DNA of 64,000 nt from a virus: IMG/VR virus record IMGVR_UViG_3300028891_000081, positions 62,001 to 126,000 of that record. One strand, given 5' to 3'. The notes below the pieces were generated by a model. The model worked only from the letters and a program-made list of their open reading frames with translations. It did not search any database and had not been told where the DNA came from. The position numbers and the translations under genes were made by a program. Positions 39,740-47,553 of the stretch are shown here, one piece after another. How positions within the stretch are numbered: position 1 is the first letter of the stretch; each line of letters begins with the position of its first letter.

Positions 39740-39766
39740 ACTAACATTATCCTAAACTAACTAGCC

Positions 39767-40828
39767 TTAAGCAGCTGGGTATGTGGAGTCACTTGAAGCT
39801 GCATTGACCACAGCTCCAACAGCATAGTCATCCACTACTCCGAAGTTCCTTTCACCCCAGAAGTAGTAGTACACTGAGTCAAACTCTGGCTTCTCCTTCC
39901 TTATGCCTCTTAGGTCTCTCCTGATAACGTCATAGCCTAGCCTGTTGGTGTCAACCAGGATAGCTACACCCTCAGGAGCTCCAGTGCTCATGATGACCTT
40001 CATACCAAAGAGCTTTCCAAGCTCTCCGTTCAATAGAGGTTCTCTTCCACCATAGACTGAAGCATCAACAAGCTTGGCATTGGTGTCAAAGAATAGAGTG
40101 GCTAGGTCAACTGGGTTGATTATCACAACATTTGGGTTCCTGTACTTTCCTAGGAGCTTAGCTCTGGCTCTCATAATGTCTCTTGGAGATAGAGAACCAG
40201 CACTTGAAGCAGCTACCCACATTCCAGTGGTCTTCAACCTGTTGGAGTATAGAGCAGTAATCGTCTCAGCTGAGACAGAGCCAGTGAGTGTAACAACCCC
40301 AGTATCATACTCAACAGTCTTTATTGTACTGTTTCCAGCTGAGACTATCTTGATGATTGGAGTGTTAGCAAAAGTACCAAGTGAACCAGTAGAAATAGTG
40401 CATGTCTGAGTCTTGAGATCTAGCATTATAGTCTGAGCAGCCTTGTCACATTCCTCAGCATATTCCAGACCAGCCTCATAGATGTGATCTTCAATGACAT
40501 CTCTCAAGGCTTGCTCCAGAGACTCATTAGTGAACTGGAGCTGGATACCTTGCTTCTTTACTGAAATGGTAACAGCTGAATATGCAAAGCTAGATGGGGA
40601 TACTGAGGTTCCAGCTGAGACGTTCCACTGGACTGAAATGCCAGTTCCCTTGGTTGGGAAGCTTATCTGTCTAGGCTTACCCTCTCCAATAAGGTCTCTG
40701 TTCTGCTTGAAGAGCTGAGCAAACACATTTTGCTGTCTTGCAACCTCCAGGATAGCTTCAGCTATAGCCTTACCAGTAATTGCAGCTACGTCAGAAGTAT
40801 CTAAGGCTAGTTCTTCTAGTGACTTCAT
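39767..40828 (-). CDS. major capsid protein 1 (HK97-fold type)
   Basis: 353 aa. The order of elements fits HK97-type capsid proteins: N-terminal helix (SLEELALDTSDVAAITGKAIAEAIL), E-loop-like strand region (PRQISFPTKGTGISVQWNV), spine helix (EQALRDVIEDHIYEAGLEYAEECDKA), A-domain (NVVIINPVDLATLF) and C-terminal strands (LFGMKVIMSTGAPEGVAILVD, YYYFWGERNFGVVDDYAVGAVV). Its own promoter and downstream hairpin suggest very high expression. ATG 40828 fits GAGGTGG better than GTG 40840. Paralogous to the gene at 43166-44242. Confidence 0.82.
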   Translation of the reverse strand: MKSLEELALDTSDVAAITGKAIAEAILEVARQQNVFAQLFKQNRDLIGEGKPRQISFPTKGTGISVQWNVSAGTSVSPSSFAYSAVTISVKKQGIQLQFTNESLEQALRDVIEDHIYEAGLEYAEECDKAAQTIMLDLKTQTCTISTGSLGTFANTPIIKIVSAGNSTIKTVEYDTGVVTLTGSVSAETITALYSNRLKTTGMWVAASSAGSLSPRDIMRARAKLLGKYRNPNVVIINPVDLATLFFDTNAKLVDASVYGGREPLLNGELGKLFGMKVIMSTGAPEGVAILVDTNRLGYDVIRRDLRGIRKEKPEFDSVYYYFWGERNFGVVDDYAVGAVVNAASSDSTYPAA

Positions 40829-40867
40829 TCCATATTCCACCTCTTCTATATATTAAGAGCTACAATT

Positions 40868-40878
40868 GTTTATAAAGC
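40868..40878 (-). promoter_or_regulatory. TATA-box promoter of capsid gene 1
   Basis: GCTTTATAAAC on the minus strand, about 45 bp before the capsid ATG, placed in the gap after the propeller protein gene. With the hairpin behind the gene it delimits a one-gene transcript. Confidence 0.6.
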
Positions 40879-40907
40879 TATCTGCATCAGTCAATGCATA
40901 TCTGAAG

Positions 40908-42698
40908 CTACCTGGAGTATGATTTACCTCTGGTAGGTGTTTCTTCTTCTCCTATTTCCTTATAGCTCGGTTCCGGCTCTACATACTTTCTAACAAATAT
41001 GAACTTTGCATATCCAACTGCTGAGTCTAGATAGGAAAGAAAGCTTGGATAAAATGTTGACACTGTAGGAGTATATGCATTGGATATACATTCTCTGGAG
41101 TCTTTGTTGTAAGCCTGCATCCTGGCATATCCAGAGACTGGAGAATAATACTCAACGGTATAATATCGTTCCAAGTAATCAGATATTGGAGTGTAATTGT
41201 ATCCTCCATTAATATAGCTTCTTAGCTGGGACTCATCAGCCATCACTATAACATTCTCGTTCCCATTGTATGTCTTAGGTGAACCTGCAATGTCAAAGTA
41301 AGCTTGTCCACCAGAGGTTGACTGTCTTATCTTGGTCTTTACAGCTACTCCCTTGAATGACTTGATAGTAGATATGAGTGTCACTCCGCTAGCTATAAAC
41401 TTCAGTTCTCCGTTAACTGTAGAGAATAAGGACTGGTTGTCACTCTGCCACTTGTTAGTCCAGTCTATTGGGTCATTAAAGTCATCAAAGAACAAGAATG
41501 TATTGTCTCCATTACTGGCAGCTGAAGCTGTTCCCTTACCATAATACACATAGAAGCTCTGAGACTTAGTACTGAGGTCGTTGGGTATCTTAATCCAGAA
41601 GACTGCATGACTTCCAGGAACTTTCTCTTCTATCCAGTAACTCAGCTCTGTCACTCCATCGTTAGCTGTAAACCTGATATCACCAAAGTCAGCCTTGCAT
41701 TTCCTGTTCAAGCTTACCCAAGGTCCAGAGCTCAAGTCTATCTCTCGAATATCCTGGTACCAATCGTCAGTGTATCTGTTAAGGAACAAGTAACACTTGG
41801 AGCTGTCTGGACTTAGAGCTGCCATTGGACAAGCTTCATTGTTCATCAGGAATGGGGTTCCTGTACATTGAACAAAGTTGGATACAGGACTATCTGAAGT
41901 CTCTATCCTTACCATCCATGTACTGTTGTAGAATACCTCAGTAAGCAACCAGTATTGATCATCGTAATAGAACACTGATGGAGCTGCATAAGTATGTGTT
42001 CTGTCCTGTATAAGGGTAGAAGAAGCATTCTGGAACCCTGATGGTGAATCAGCTACCTTAACGTATATTCCAGTGTCGTAGTGATAGTAGAGATACCATT
42101 TGTTGTCATTTGGGCTAAGCCAGCAGAAAGGATTGTTCCCATTGGAGACTACCTCTTCCTGCTGGGTAAAGTTGATACCGTCAGTACTAGTGTACCTATA
42201 GATTACTCCGGATACACCAACAAACAGGTGGATAGTACCATTGTCCAATACTGCATTTGCCCATCTACCAGAGAACAAGGGATTGCCAGAATATGGAGTC
42301 CATGTACCATCCAGATCATTAGTGTAATATAGTCTCACAGCTGTTCCATCACTGTTGGAGTCATAAGCTAAGTACTTCCTAACCTGGCCATCTATGGTCT
42401 TGTTGACCTCTACTATATTGCTTCTTATAACTGGAAGCATAGTATGTGTGTCTGCTGGGTTTCCAGATATTGCTGTTCTTGGGCTAGAGATATGATAGAA
42501 ATCAAGTAACACTCTGTTTTTGGTATTGTAAAAGACTGTGAGCTTAACCTGATATCCAGTTCCTGCACCATAGGAGGGCCTTACGGTAATCTTCCTTCTA
42601 TACTTCCATCCTGACAGCCAATACTGTCTGCTAGTAGACTCTCTACTATCAGTAAGAACCCGTCTGGTAGACAGCCTGCGTATTGCAGATAACGGCAC
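40908..42698 (-). CDS. DUF2341 virion protein with inserted glycosidase-type beta-propeller
   Basis: 596 aa. Residues about 28-60 (SGWKYRRKITV ... VKLTVFYNT) and 331-590 (KCKADFGDIRFTANDGVTELSYWIEE, IKIPNDLSTKSQSFYVYYGKG, FRKYVEPEPS-like end) are the two halves of one DUF2341-type carbohydrate-binding module. Between them about 270 residues with repeats like SGVIYRYTSTDGINF and PSVFYYDDQYWLLTEVF resemble a GH43/GH32-type five-bladed propeller. Probably a receptor-binding or glycan-binding virion protein. The 2033-aa protein has the same module uninterrupted. GTG start after GGTGA. Confidence 0.7.
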   Translation of the reverse strand: MPLSAIRRLSTRRVLTDSRESTSRQYWLSGWKYRRKITVRPSYGAGTGYQVKLTVFYNTKNRVLLDFYHISSPRTAISGNPADTHTMLPVIRSNIVEVNKTIDGQVRKYLAYDSNSDGTAVRLYYTNDLDGTWTPYSGNPLFSGRWANAVLDNGTIHLFVGVSGVIYRYTSTDGINFTQQEEVVSNGNNPFCWLSPNDNKWYLYYHYDTGIYVKVADSPSGFQNASSTLIQDRTHTYAAPSVFYYDDQYWLLTEVFYNSTWMVRIETSDSPVSNFVQCTGTPFLMNNEACPMAALSPDSSKCYLFLNRYTDDWYQDIREIDLSSGPWVSLNRKCKADFGDIRFTANDGVTELSYWIEEKVPGSHAVFWIKIPNDLSTKSQSFYVYYGKGTASAASNGDNTFLFFDDFNDPIDWTNKWQSDNQSLFSTVNGELKFIASGVTLISTIKSFKGVAVKTKIRQSTSGGQAYFDIAGSPKTYNGNENVIVMADESQLRSYINGGYNYTPISDYLERYYTVEYYSPVSGYARMQAYNKDSRECISNAYTPTVSTFYPSFLSYLDSAVGYAKFIFVRKYVEPEPSYKEIGEEETPTRGKSYSR

Positions 42699-42711
42699 TT
42701 TGGGTTCACCA

Positions 42712-43143
42712 CTATGTCTTTAGTACAGCTCCAAGACTGCAAGCTATGGTGCCAGAGATATCAAAGGATGCCACTAGTTTATATCCCAGATTAGAAGATA
42801 AAGTTAGAAGCTCTTTGCTGGGTGATGTAATAGTTGGAAATGTAGCTAATGGGAATGAAGCTCCACTTACAGGGTCCAGAGTAAGGATGGTACAGTCAAG
42901 GGTAGATGATGCACCAACTGAGCTAACATACAGGTATAAGTTGGCCTCCTTGAAGTTTCCCACATCAAGGAGAGAGCTGACAGTACTGGCTGAATATGTA
43001 CCAAAGGGAAGTAGGGTAGTCCCATAATAATAGTTGCTCTGTATGTCTACGGGTACCTGAATATTGGCATCCCATAGGTTAACCTTTACAGTATCCTTAA
43101 TGAATTGATCCCTGGTTAATAGGAAGGGATATTGCCTAACCAC
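42712..43143 (-). CDS. putative virion protein, 143 aa
   Basis: Strand-rich, Ser/Thr/Leu-rich protein (QVPVDIQSNYYYGTTLLPFGTYSAS, NLYLYVSSVGASSTLDCTI, KLVASFDISGTIACSLGAVL), predicted as a beta sandwich. It lies directly downstream of capsid paralogue 2, the usual place of a capsid decoration or cement protein, which is my best guess. GTG start behind GGGGTGA. Confidence 0.5.
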   Translation of the reverse strand: MVRQYPFLLTRDQFIKDTVKVNLWDANIQVPVDIQSNYYYGTTLLPFGTYSASTVSSLLDVGNFKEANLYLYVSSVGASSTLDCTILTLDPVSGASFPLATFPTITSPSKELLTLSSNLGYKLVASFDISGTIACSLGAVLKT

Positions 43144-43165
43144 TTTTTATCTCACCCCTTTAATC

Positions 43166-44242
43166 TTAAAGGTCACCTGCCTTGTATTGACCGGTCTTGG
43201 CATTCACCAGTACACCTACTGCATTGTTATTGTTAACTCCAAACTCTCTCTCAGCATACATGTGGTAGATTACACTGTCTTCTTCTGGCTTGTCCTCAGC
43301 TGTTCCCTCCAGAGGACGCTTGTGTACGTCCCATCCCAGCTTTGAAGAGTCCACCATTATGCCTATCCCTTCTGGGACATGAGCTGAGCTAAGTACCCTA
43401 AAGTCTACTATCCTCCCAATCTCTCCATTCAGCTTGTCTACTCCAGGAGCATATTCTACACAGCTGACAAACATTGCCTGAGTATTTGGATCATATAGCA
43501 AGGTTTCAAGCTCTCTTGGATGAACCAATAATATATCTGGAGATATAGTTTTGTCTATCAGGGTTGCCCTAAGCTTCAACACATCCCATATCCTTAGAGT
43601 TTCTGGAGAGTTCACCTCAGCATATAGTCCAGTGCTCTTGCATCTGTTGGAATAAAGGAACACCAGTGTACCAGTAGAGATTGAAGAGGTAAGCTTAACC
43701 TTGCCGTCATAATAGTCTACAGAATCTATGGTGGCACTTGGAGGTACTGAAGTAATCCCTATTATGGGAGTAAGGGTTGTAGTTCCCAGTGTTCCTCCAG
43801 ACCATGTAGTGATAGACCCGGTTCTTAGGTCCAGAGCTATTGTCATAGCTCGTAGGTCTAGCTCCTTTGCCCATTCTCTACCAGACTCATAGAGTATATC
43901 CTTTAGTAGATCTCTGACTGGAACCTCCAGTGCTTCCCTTGGAATCTTAAGCTTGATTCCAAACTTGGTAACGTCTATTGTTGTAGCATCGTAAGAGAAG
44001 GTTGATAATGGAACTGTCTGTCCAGGAGCTAGTCCAGAGGTGACATGTATGCCTCCTAGCATCTTTGGTACAATTAGCCTTCTACCCTTAGTCTTCTCCA
44101 GATCATGCTGTTCTCTGAATAGCTGGGAGAATACCACTAAATGCTTAGCTGTCTCGTCTATGGTCTTAGCTATGACCTTTGGGGTAATAGCTTGTACATC
44201 AGCTGTTCCAAGAGCCAGCTCAACTATCTTTCTTTCATTCAT
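43166..44242 (-). CDS. major capsid protein 2 (HK97-fold type paralogue)
   Basis: 358 aa, collinear with capsid protein 1: LALGTADVQAITPKVIAKTI, RRLIVPKMLGGIHVTSGLAPGQTV, EVPVRDLLKDILYESGREWAKELDLRA, LYSNRCKSTGLY, DILLVHPRELETLLYDPN, LNGEIGRIVDFRVLSSAHVPEGIGIMVD and YAEREFGVNNNNAVGVLV all have counterparts. Identity looks low, so the duplication is old. It is the third gene after the protease-scaffold gene, the classical capsid position. Both may build one shell in different sites, or one may be minor. Confidence 0.8.
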   Translation of the reverse strand: MNERKIVELALGTADVQAITPKVIAKTIDETAKHLVVFSQLFREQHDLEKTKGRRLIVPKMLGGIHVTSGLAPGQTVPLSTFSYDATTIDVTKFGIKLKIPREALEVPVRDLLKDILYESGREWAKELDLRAMTIALDLRTGSITTWSGGTLGTTTLTPIIGITSVPPSATIDSVDYYDGKVKLTSSISTGTLVFLYSNRCKSTGLYAEVNSPETLRIWDVLKLRATLIDKTISPDILLVHPRELETLLYDPNTQAMFVSCVEYAPGVDKLNGEIGRIVDFRVLSSAHVPEGIGIMVDSSKLGWDVHKRPLEGTAEDKPEEDSVIYHMYAEREFGVNNNNAVGVLVNAKTGQYKAGDL

Positions 44243-44247
44243 TTACT

Positions 44248-44526
44248 TCACCTTCTTTTAGGAGGCTCCTTCATGAAATGTATTATGGCTGCTCTAGCTG
44301 CATACTCTACAGCCTCCTTAGTCTTTTCCTCCTCCTGTTTCTTAGGCTTGGAAGCTCCAAGAGCTTCTCTCAACATGCTAGCTAGTTCTGAAGTGTCATT
44401 TGACGAGCTTAGCTCTTCAACTTTCTTGGCTACCGTCTCCATCTTCTTCTCTAGTATATTCATTCTCTCCTCTAGCTTCCTTACCTTGTTGATAGCTCTC
44501 AATATTTCTATTATAGTGTCATCCAT
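44248..44526 (-). CDS. small coiled-coil virion-assembly protein
   Basis: 92 aa. A long heptad-rich helix (residues about 10-43, INKVRKLEERMNILEKKMETVAKKVEEL) followed by a linker and the C-terminal motif AARAAIIHFMKEPPKRR. The next gene upstream ends with a very similar AAEAAIQHFLAEPP motif, so the two share a short interaction module. Between scaffold and capsid genes; a scaffold partner or capsid-binding role is likely. Its GGAGGAATAAGAG ribosome-binding site lies in the upstream gene's poly-Glu end. Confidence 0.55.
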   Translation of the reverse strand: MDDTIIEILRAINKVRKLEERMNILEKKMETVAKKVEELSSSNDTSELASMLREALGASKPKKQEEEKTKEAVEYAARAAIIHFMKEPPKRR

Positions 44527-44529
44527 CTC

Positions 44530-44826
44530 TTATTCCTCCTCCTCTGGGGTTTTAGCTTCAGGTATCCTCATTGGTGGCTCAGCTAGGAAGTGCTGTATAG
44601 CTGCCTCAGCTGCCTTAGAGAGGTAAGGCTTAACCTTCTCTCTCACAGCCCGTTTACGTCTTTCATGAGCTTCTATGGTTGCACTTAGAGAGTGGAATAT
44701 TGCTTTCCTTTTCTCTTCCTTTAGCTCCTCAGACTCTTTCTCTTTCTTTAGCTCTGATATTTCCTTCTCTAACTTATCCAGCCTAAGCAATAGCTTTAGA
44801 AGTATCTCTTCCATCTCCATAGGCAT
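44530..44826 (-). CDS. small coiled-coil virion-assembly protein
   Basis: 98 aa. Heptad-type coiled coil at residues about 5-40 (EEILLKLLLRLDKLEKEISELKKEKE), a basic middle, and the shared AAEAAIQHFLAEPP motif near residue 75, then an acidic end. Paralogous in layout to the next gene. Position after the protease-scaffold gene suggests assembly function. Confidence 0.55.
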   Translation of the reverse strand: MPMEMEEILLKLLLRLDKLEKEISELKKEKESEELKEEKRKAIFHSLSATIEAHERRKRAVREKVKPYLSKAAEAAIQHFLAEPPMRIPEAKTPEEEE

Positions 44827-46542
44827 CTACTCTCTCATCTTGCTTTTCTCTAAGGCTATTAGTAGGTCAGCTAAGAAGTGTCTGTCTTCTCTGGTTTTCT
44901 TTAGGATGTCCTCTACTGTGAGGACTGGAGCTGAAGGCTTTTCTTCCGTCTTGGTGGAAGCTCCCTCAGAAGGTTTTTCTTCTGTAGGTGGAGCTCCCTC
45001 TGTTGGTTCCTCTTCTGGTGATCCCTCTTCTTCTTCTTCTTCTTCTTCTTCTTCTTCTTCTTCTTCTTCTTCTTCTTCTTCTTCTTCTTCTGTTTTCTCT
45101 GTTTCTGTCTTCTCTGTTCTTTCCTCTACCGGTGTCTCATCTCCTTCTTGTTCTCCCTCTCCAGCCTGAGCTTCTTGACTTGGACTTTCCTCACTCTCAG
45201 CTTCTGAGGACTCAGCTTCAGCTTCTGAGGACTCAGCCTCACCCTCTTCACCTTCTTCCTCCATTAGCTCCTGAATTACTGGGTTCAGAATCTTTTCTAT
45301 GAGCTCAGTATCCTTCAAAAGCTTAGCTAGCTTCTTGGCAGTCTTGTATTCCCCATACTCATCCTTATGCTCCTCGTTCCAGTGTCTAACAAAGGCTGCA
45401 AAGCTGTCAAATTCTTTCTCACATACTGGGCATTTAGTCTTCTTTCCTCTGGCTAGCTCTTCGTCACTCATTTCTGATTGCTCTTCAGCTTCAGACTCTG
45501 GGTATTTACCTTCACCATACTTACCATACTTTTCAGCATGCTCCTTGTTAAAGTGATCTATCATTTCATCCTTGGTATCAAACTCTTGTCCACATACCGG
45601 ACATTTCACCTTAGCTTGTCCAGCTGAGCCTCTTGGAGGCAGCTTGTCAATGAGGGCCTGTCTCTCTTCTGGAGTGAGCTTCTCCCATTCCTCGTCTGAT
45701 ATTCCAAAGTGGGCCTTAGCTCTCTCTTCGTCTGTTCTAGGTCCAGCTAGCTTTTCACCTTGCTGTTTCTTTATAAACTCTCTAGCTTCCTCTTCAGTAT
45801 CAAACTGTCTCACTATCTTCCAAGCTCCAAACCCTTCTTTTCCGGTAGCTTGGAAGACTACAAACTTCCCTGTCTTCTTGTTCTTAGCTATCTTGAACTC
45901 TCCAGACTGTTCTTCAGTCCCAAAGTCTTCTGGACTGTAGATTTCTCCCTTATAGGAATAGTAGTATGGATAGTAGTAATAATACTTTGGATAATGAGCT
46001 GGATAATGAGGATAGTAATAGTAGGATACTCCCATTTCACCCTCTACTTTCTCAGCCCTGTTCTCCTTCACTAGGTTCTCAAGCTCTTTCTGAGATAGCT
46101 CAGGCATTGTCTCAGATAGGACATCCTCTAATGAATGGTACCCATAGTATGGATAGTAGTAGTAATATGGCACTGGATAATAGTATGGGTATGGACCTTT
46201 CTTACTGGGCTTGACAGATGGATAGTAGTAATAGGGGACTGGATAGTAGTATCCACCTTCACCGTATGGGTAGTACGGGTGATAGTAATAATATCCTCTG
46301 ATCCTCTTAACCTTCTTTCTGGACACTGGATACTTGCCAGGTTCAAAGAAATCGTAGATTATCCTCTTTCTCTTGATAGCTTGCTGGAGAGGCATAAACT
46401 CTAGCTCTATCTCTTCAGGCTCTTGCTTCTCAAGCTCTGGAAGAACAGCTACCATTGGTTCATTAAGCTCAAAGTACTCTTCAGGTTCATAGGTCTCTTC
46501 TGTATGTTCCTCTTTAGGCTTTTCATTCTTTTCTTCACTCAT
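44827..46542 (-). CDS. nested in-frame scaffold start
   Basis: Met217 of the protease-scaffold (codon 46542-46540) is preceded by GAGAGGT at 46556-46550, a 7-bp spacing, and by a TATA-like TTATAAATAA on the minus strand at 46583-46574. This could produce the scaffold part alone, beginning MSEEKNEKPKEE, as lambda does with gpC/Nu3. It shares frame and stop with the full gene. Confidence 0.45.
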   Translation of the reverse strand: MSEEKNEKPKEEHTEETYEPEEYFELNEPMVAVLPELEKQEPEEIELEFMPLQQAIKRKRIIYDFFEPGKYPVSRKKVKRIRGYYYYHPYYPYGEGGYYYPVPYYYYPSVKPSKKGPYPYYYPVPYYYYYPYYGYHSLEDVLSETMPELSQKELENLVKENRAEKVEGEMGVSYYYYPHYPAHYPKYYYYYPYYYSYKGEIYSPEDFGTEEQSGEFKIAKNKKTGKFVVFQATGKEGFGAWKIVRQFDTEEEAREFIKKQQGEKLAGPRTDEERAKAHFGISDEEWEKLTPEERQALIDKLPPRGSAGQAKVKCPVCGQEFDTKDEMIDHFNKEHAEKYGKYGEGKYPESEAEEQSEMSDEELARGKKTKCPVCEKEFDSFAAFVRHWNEEHKDEYGEYKTAKKLAKLLKDTELIEKILNPVIQELMEEEGEEGEAESSEAEAESSEAESEESPSQEAQAGEGEQEGDETPVEERTEKTETEKTEEEEEEEEEEEEEEEEEEEEEEGSPEEEPTEGAPPTEEKPSEGASTKTEEKPSAPVLTVEDILKKTREDRHFLADLLIALEKSKMRE

Positions 46543-47190
46543 ATGCACTACCTCTCTTGTAATATCTTTACCATTATTTATAATGTTTTCTTTTAATACC
46601 CCATAAACTCGATAACCAGGAGATTCCAGGTTAGAGCTTAGCTCTTCTTTTGACACAATCATGCATGTGTGGCATGCTGGAGCTGCAGTAAGAGAGTTGT
46701 CTATTGGACGTAGGTCTACTGCCTTTCCATTTATCTTCTTTAGTTCAATCTTCATGCTTGTGGCTGTAAGCTCTCCAGATTTGATCTTCTCTATAGCTTT
46801 CGGATCATCTACTATAGCCCTGTAAAGAACTGCTTTTAACGTGTCAGACCATTCTGACTCTATGTGTCTACCTACTACTCTGTCTCTGAACTCTCCAGTA
46901 CGTTCATGCTCTACCTTCATTTCCAGGCTTGAAAGCTCTTCTTTGTAATTGTCATACATTTTCTTTACTTCTTCCTTAGAATAGATCAGCCCATTCCATA
47001 CACCCTCAGCTAAAGCTATCCCAGAAATCTTGAGCTTACCAGCCAGTTCCTCTTCTATCTTGAAGCTAGAAGCAGAGCTTATTTCTGTGAGCTCAACTAT
47101 CTCTCTCTCCTTGCTTTCTAGCTCTTTCAGTCTCCTCCTCAGATAGGCAGCTTCATCTATTAGTTCTGCTATAATGCTAGCTTCACTCAT
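44827..47190 (-). CDS. prohead protease-scaffold fusion with C2H2 fingers
   Basis: 787 aa. Residues about 50-200 resemble prohead proteases of the U35/S78 type: GKLKISGIALAEGVWNG, then KVEHERTGEFRDRVVGRHIESEW (candidate His95) and LTATSMKIEL (candidate Ser135). Then follow an acidic linker, a Tyr-rich tract at about 300-430 (runs like HPYYPYGEGGYYYP), an SPOR-like stretch near 460, two C2H2 fingers (CPVCGQEFDTKDEMIDH near 528; CPVCEKEFDSFAAFVRH near 584), a Glu-rich part with an unbroken run of about 22 Glu at 700-722, and a C-terminal helix. It matches a protease-scaffold that is cleaved during maturation. Confidence 0.68.
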   Translation of the reverse strand: MSEASIIAELIDEAAYLRRRLKELESKEREIVELTEISSASSFKIEEELAGKLKISGIALAEGVWNGLIYSKEEVKKMYDNYKEELSSLEMKVEHERTGEFRDRVVGRHIESEWSDTLKAVLYRAIVDDPKAIEKIKSGELTATSMKIELKKINGKAVDLRPIDNSLTAAPACHTCMIVSKEELSSNLESPGYRVYGVLKENIINNGKDITREVVHMSEEKNEKPKEEHTEETYEPEEYFELNEPMVAVLPELEKQEPEEIELEFMPLQQAIKRKRIIYDFFEPGKYPVSRKKVKRIRGYYYYHPYYPYGEGGYYYPVPYYYYPSVKPSKKGPYPYYYPVPYYYYYPYYGYHSLEDVLSETMPELSQKELENLVKENRAEKVEGEMGVSYYYYPHYPAHYPKYYYYYPYYYSYKGEIYSPEDFGTEEQSGEFKIAKNKKTGKFVVFQATGKEGFGAWKIVRQFDTEEEAREFIKKQQGEKLAGPRTDEERAKAHFGISDEEWEKLTPEERQALIDKLPPRGSAGQAKVKCPVCGQEFDTKDEMIDHFNKEHAEKYGKYGEGKYPESEAEEQSEMSDEELARGKKTKCPVCEKEFDSFAAFVRHWNEEHKDEYGEYKTAKKLAKLLKDTELIEKILNPVIQELMEEEGEEGEAESSEAEAESSEAESEESPSQEAQAGEGEQEGDETPVEERTEKTETEKTEEEEEEEEEEEEEEEEEEEEEEGSPEEEPTEGAPPTEEKPSEGASTKTEEKPSAPVLTVEDILKKTREDRHFLADLLIALEKSKMRE
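45026..45091. repeat. TTC/GAA trinucleotide repeat
   Basis: About 22 uninterrupted TTC units (GAA on the coding strand) encoding a poly-Glu tract in the scaffold protein. Being a triplet repeat, length changes would keep the frame and only alter charge. Confidence 0.9.
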
Positions 47191-47222
47191 ACCAATCTCC
47201 TCTTTACATTATTTTGTGTATG

Positions 47223-47235
47223 CATATTTAAATAG
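47223..47235 (-). promoter_or_regulatory. TATA-box promoter of the protease-scaffold gene
   Basis: CTATTTAAATATG on the minus strand, about 39 bp before the ATG at 47190, in the 46-bp gap after the BppU-like gene; AGAGGAGATT follows as ribosome-binding site. Confidence 0.6.
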
Positions 47236-47236
47236 C

Positions 47237-47551
47237 TTATGTCTCTGGTAAATCAGCTATTACCTCCAGGGTAAAAGTCTTGGTTATAAGGGTTAGTCCA
47301 GCTTCAGTGGTAACTTCTATCTCTCCCTTATAATATCCTACTGGAAGGTTACCCTGGTAGTAATATCGGCATTCTCCTTCAGTAGCATCTGTAATGTTAA
47401 GTGAAGAGTTTACTCTCAAAGTAGATTCTCCATACTTCTGTATTTGAAGGGTAGCTTCACAGCCAGTAAGATCTAGCCTATTGTCATCTTCGTCTTTGAT
47501 TATGAACTGGATATACTTCTTCTCACTCTTCTTGAGACGTAGGTCAGTCAA
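47237..47551 (-). CDS. BppU-N-like baseplate domain protein
   Basis: 104-aa all-beta protein. LRLKKSEKKYIQFIIKDEDDNRLDLTGCEATLQIQKYG follows the pattern of N-terminal domains of phage baseplate upper proteins (F-x-x-x-D-x-x-G/N-x-x-x-D-L-T-G), and the C-terminal half (YYKGEIEVTTEAGLTLITKTFTLEV) completes an Ig-like sandwich. It probably anchors a fibre or receptor-binding protein. TTG start behind AGGAGGT, directly after the giant gene. Confidence 0.6.
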   Translation of the reverse strand: MTDLRLKKSEKKYIQFIIKDEDDNRLDLTGCEATLQIQKYGESTLRVNSSLNITDATEGECRYYYQGNLPVGYYKGEIEVTTEAGLTLITKTFTLEVIADLPET

Positions 47552-47553
47552 TA

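Noticed and set aside
45026-45091. TTC run as a phase-variation switch
   Set aside because: A triplet repeat in frame cannot cause frameshifts; it only changes poly-Glu length.
44675-46214. Several long plus-strand frames opposite the scaffold gene, rich in Ser or Leu
   Set aside because: They are antisense shadows of low-complexity Glu- and Tyr-rich codons (poly-Leu/Ser from the TTC run).
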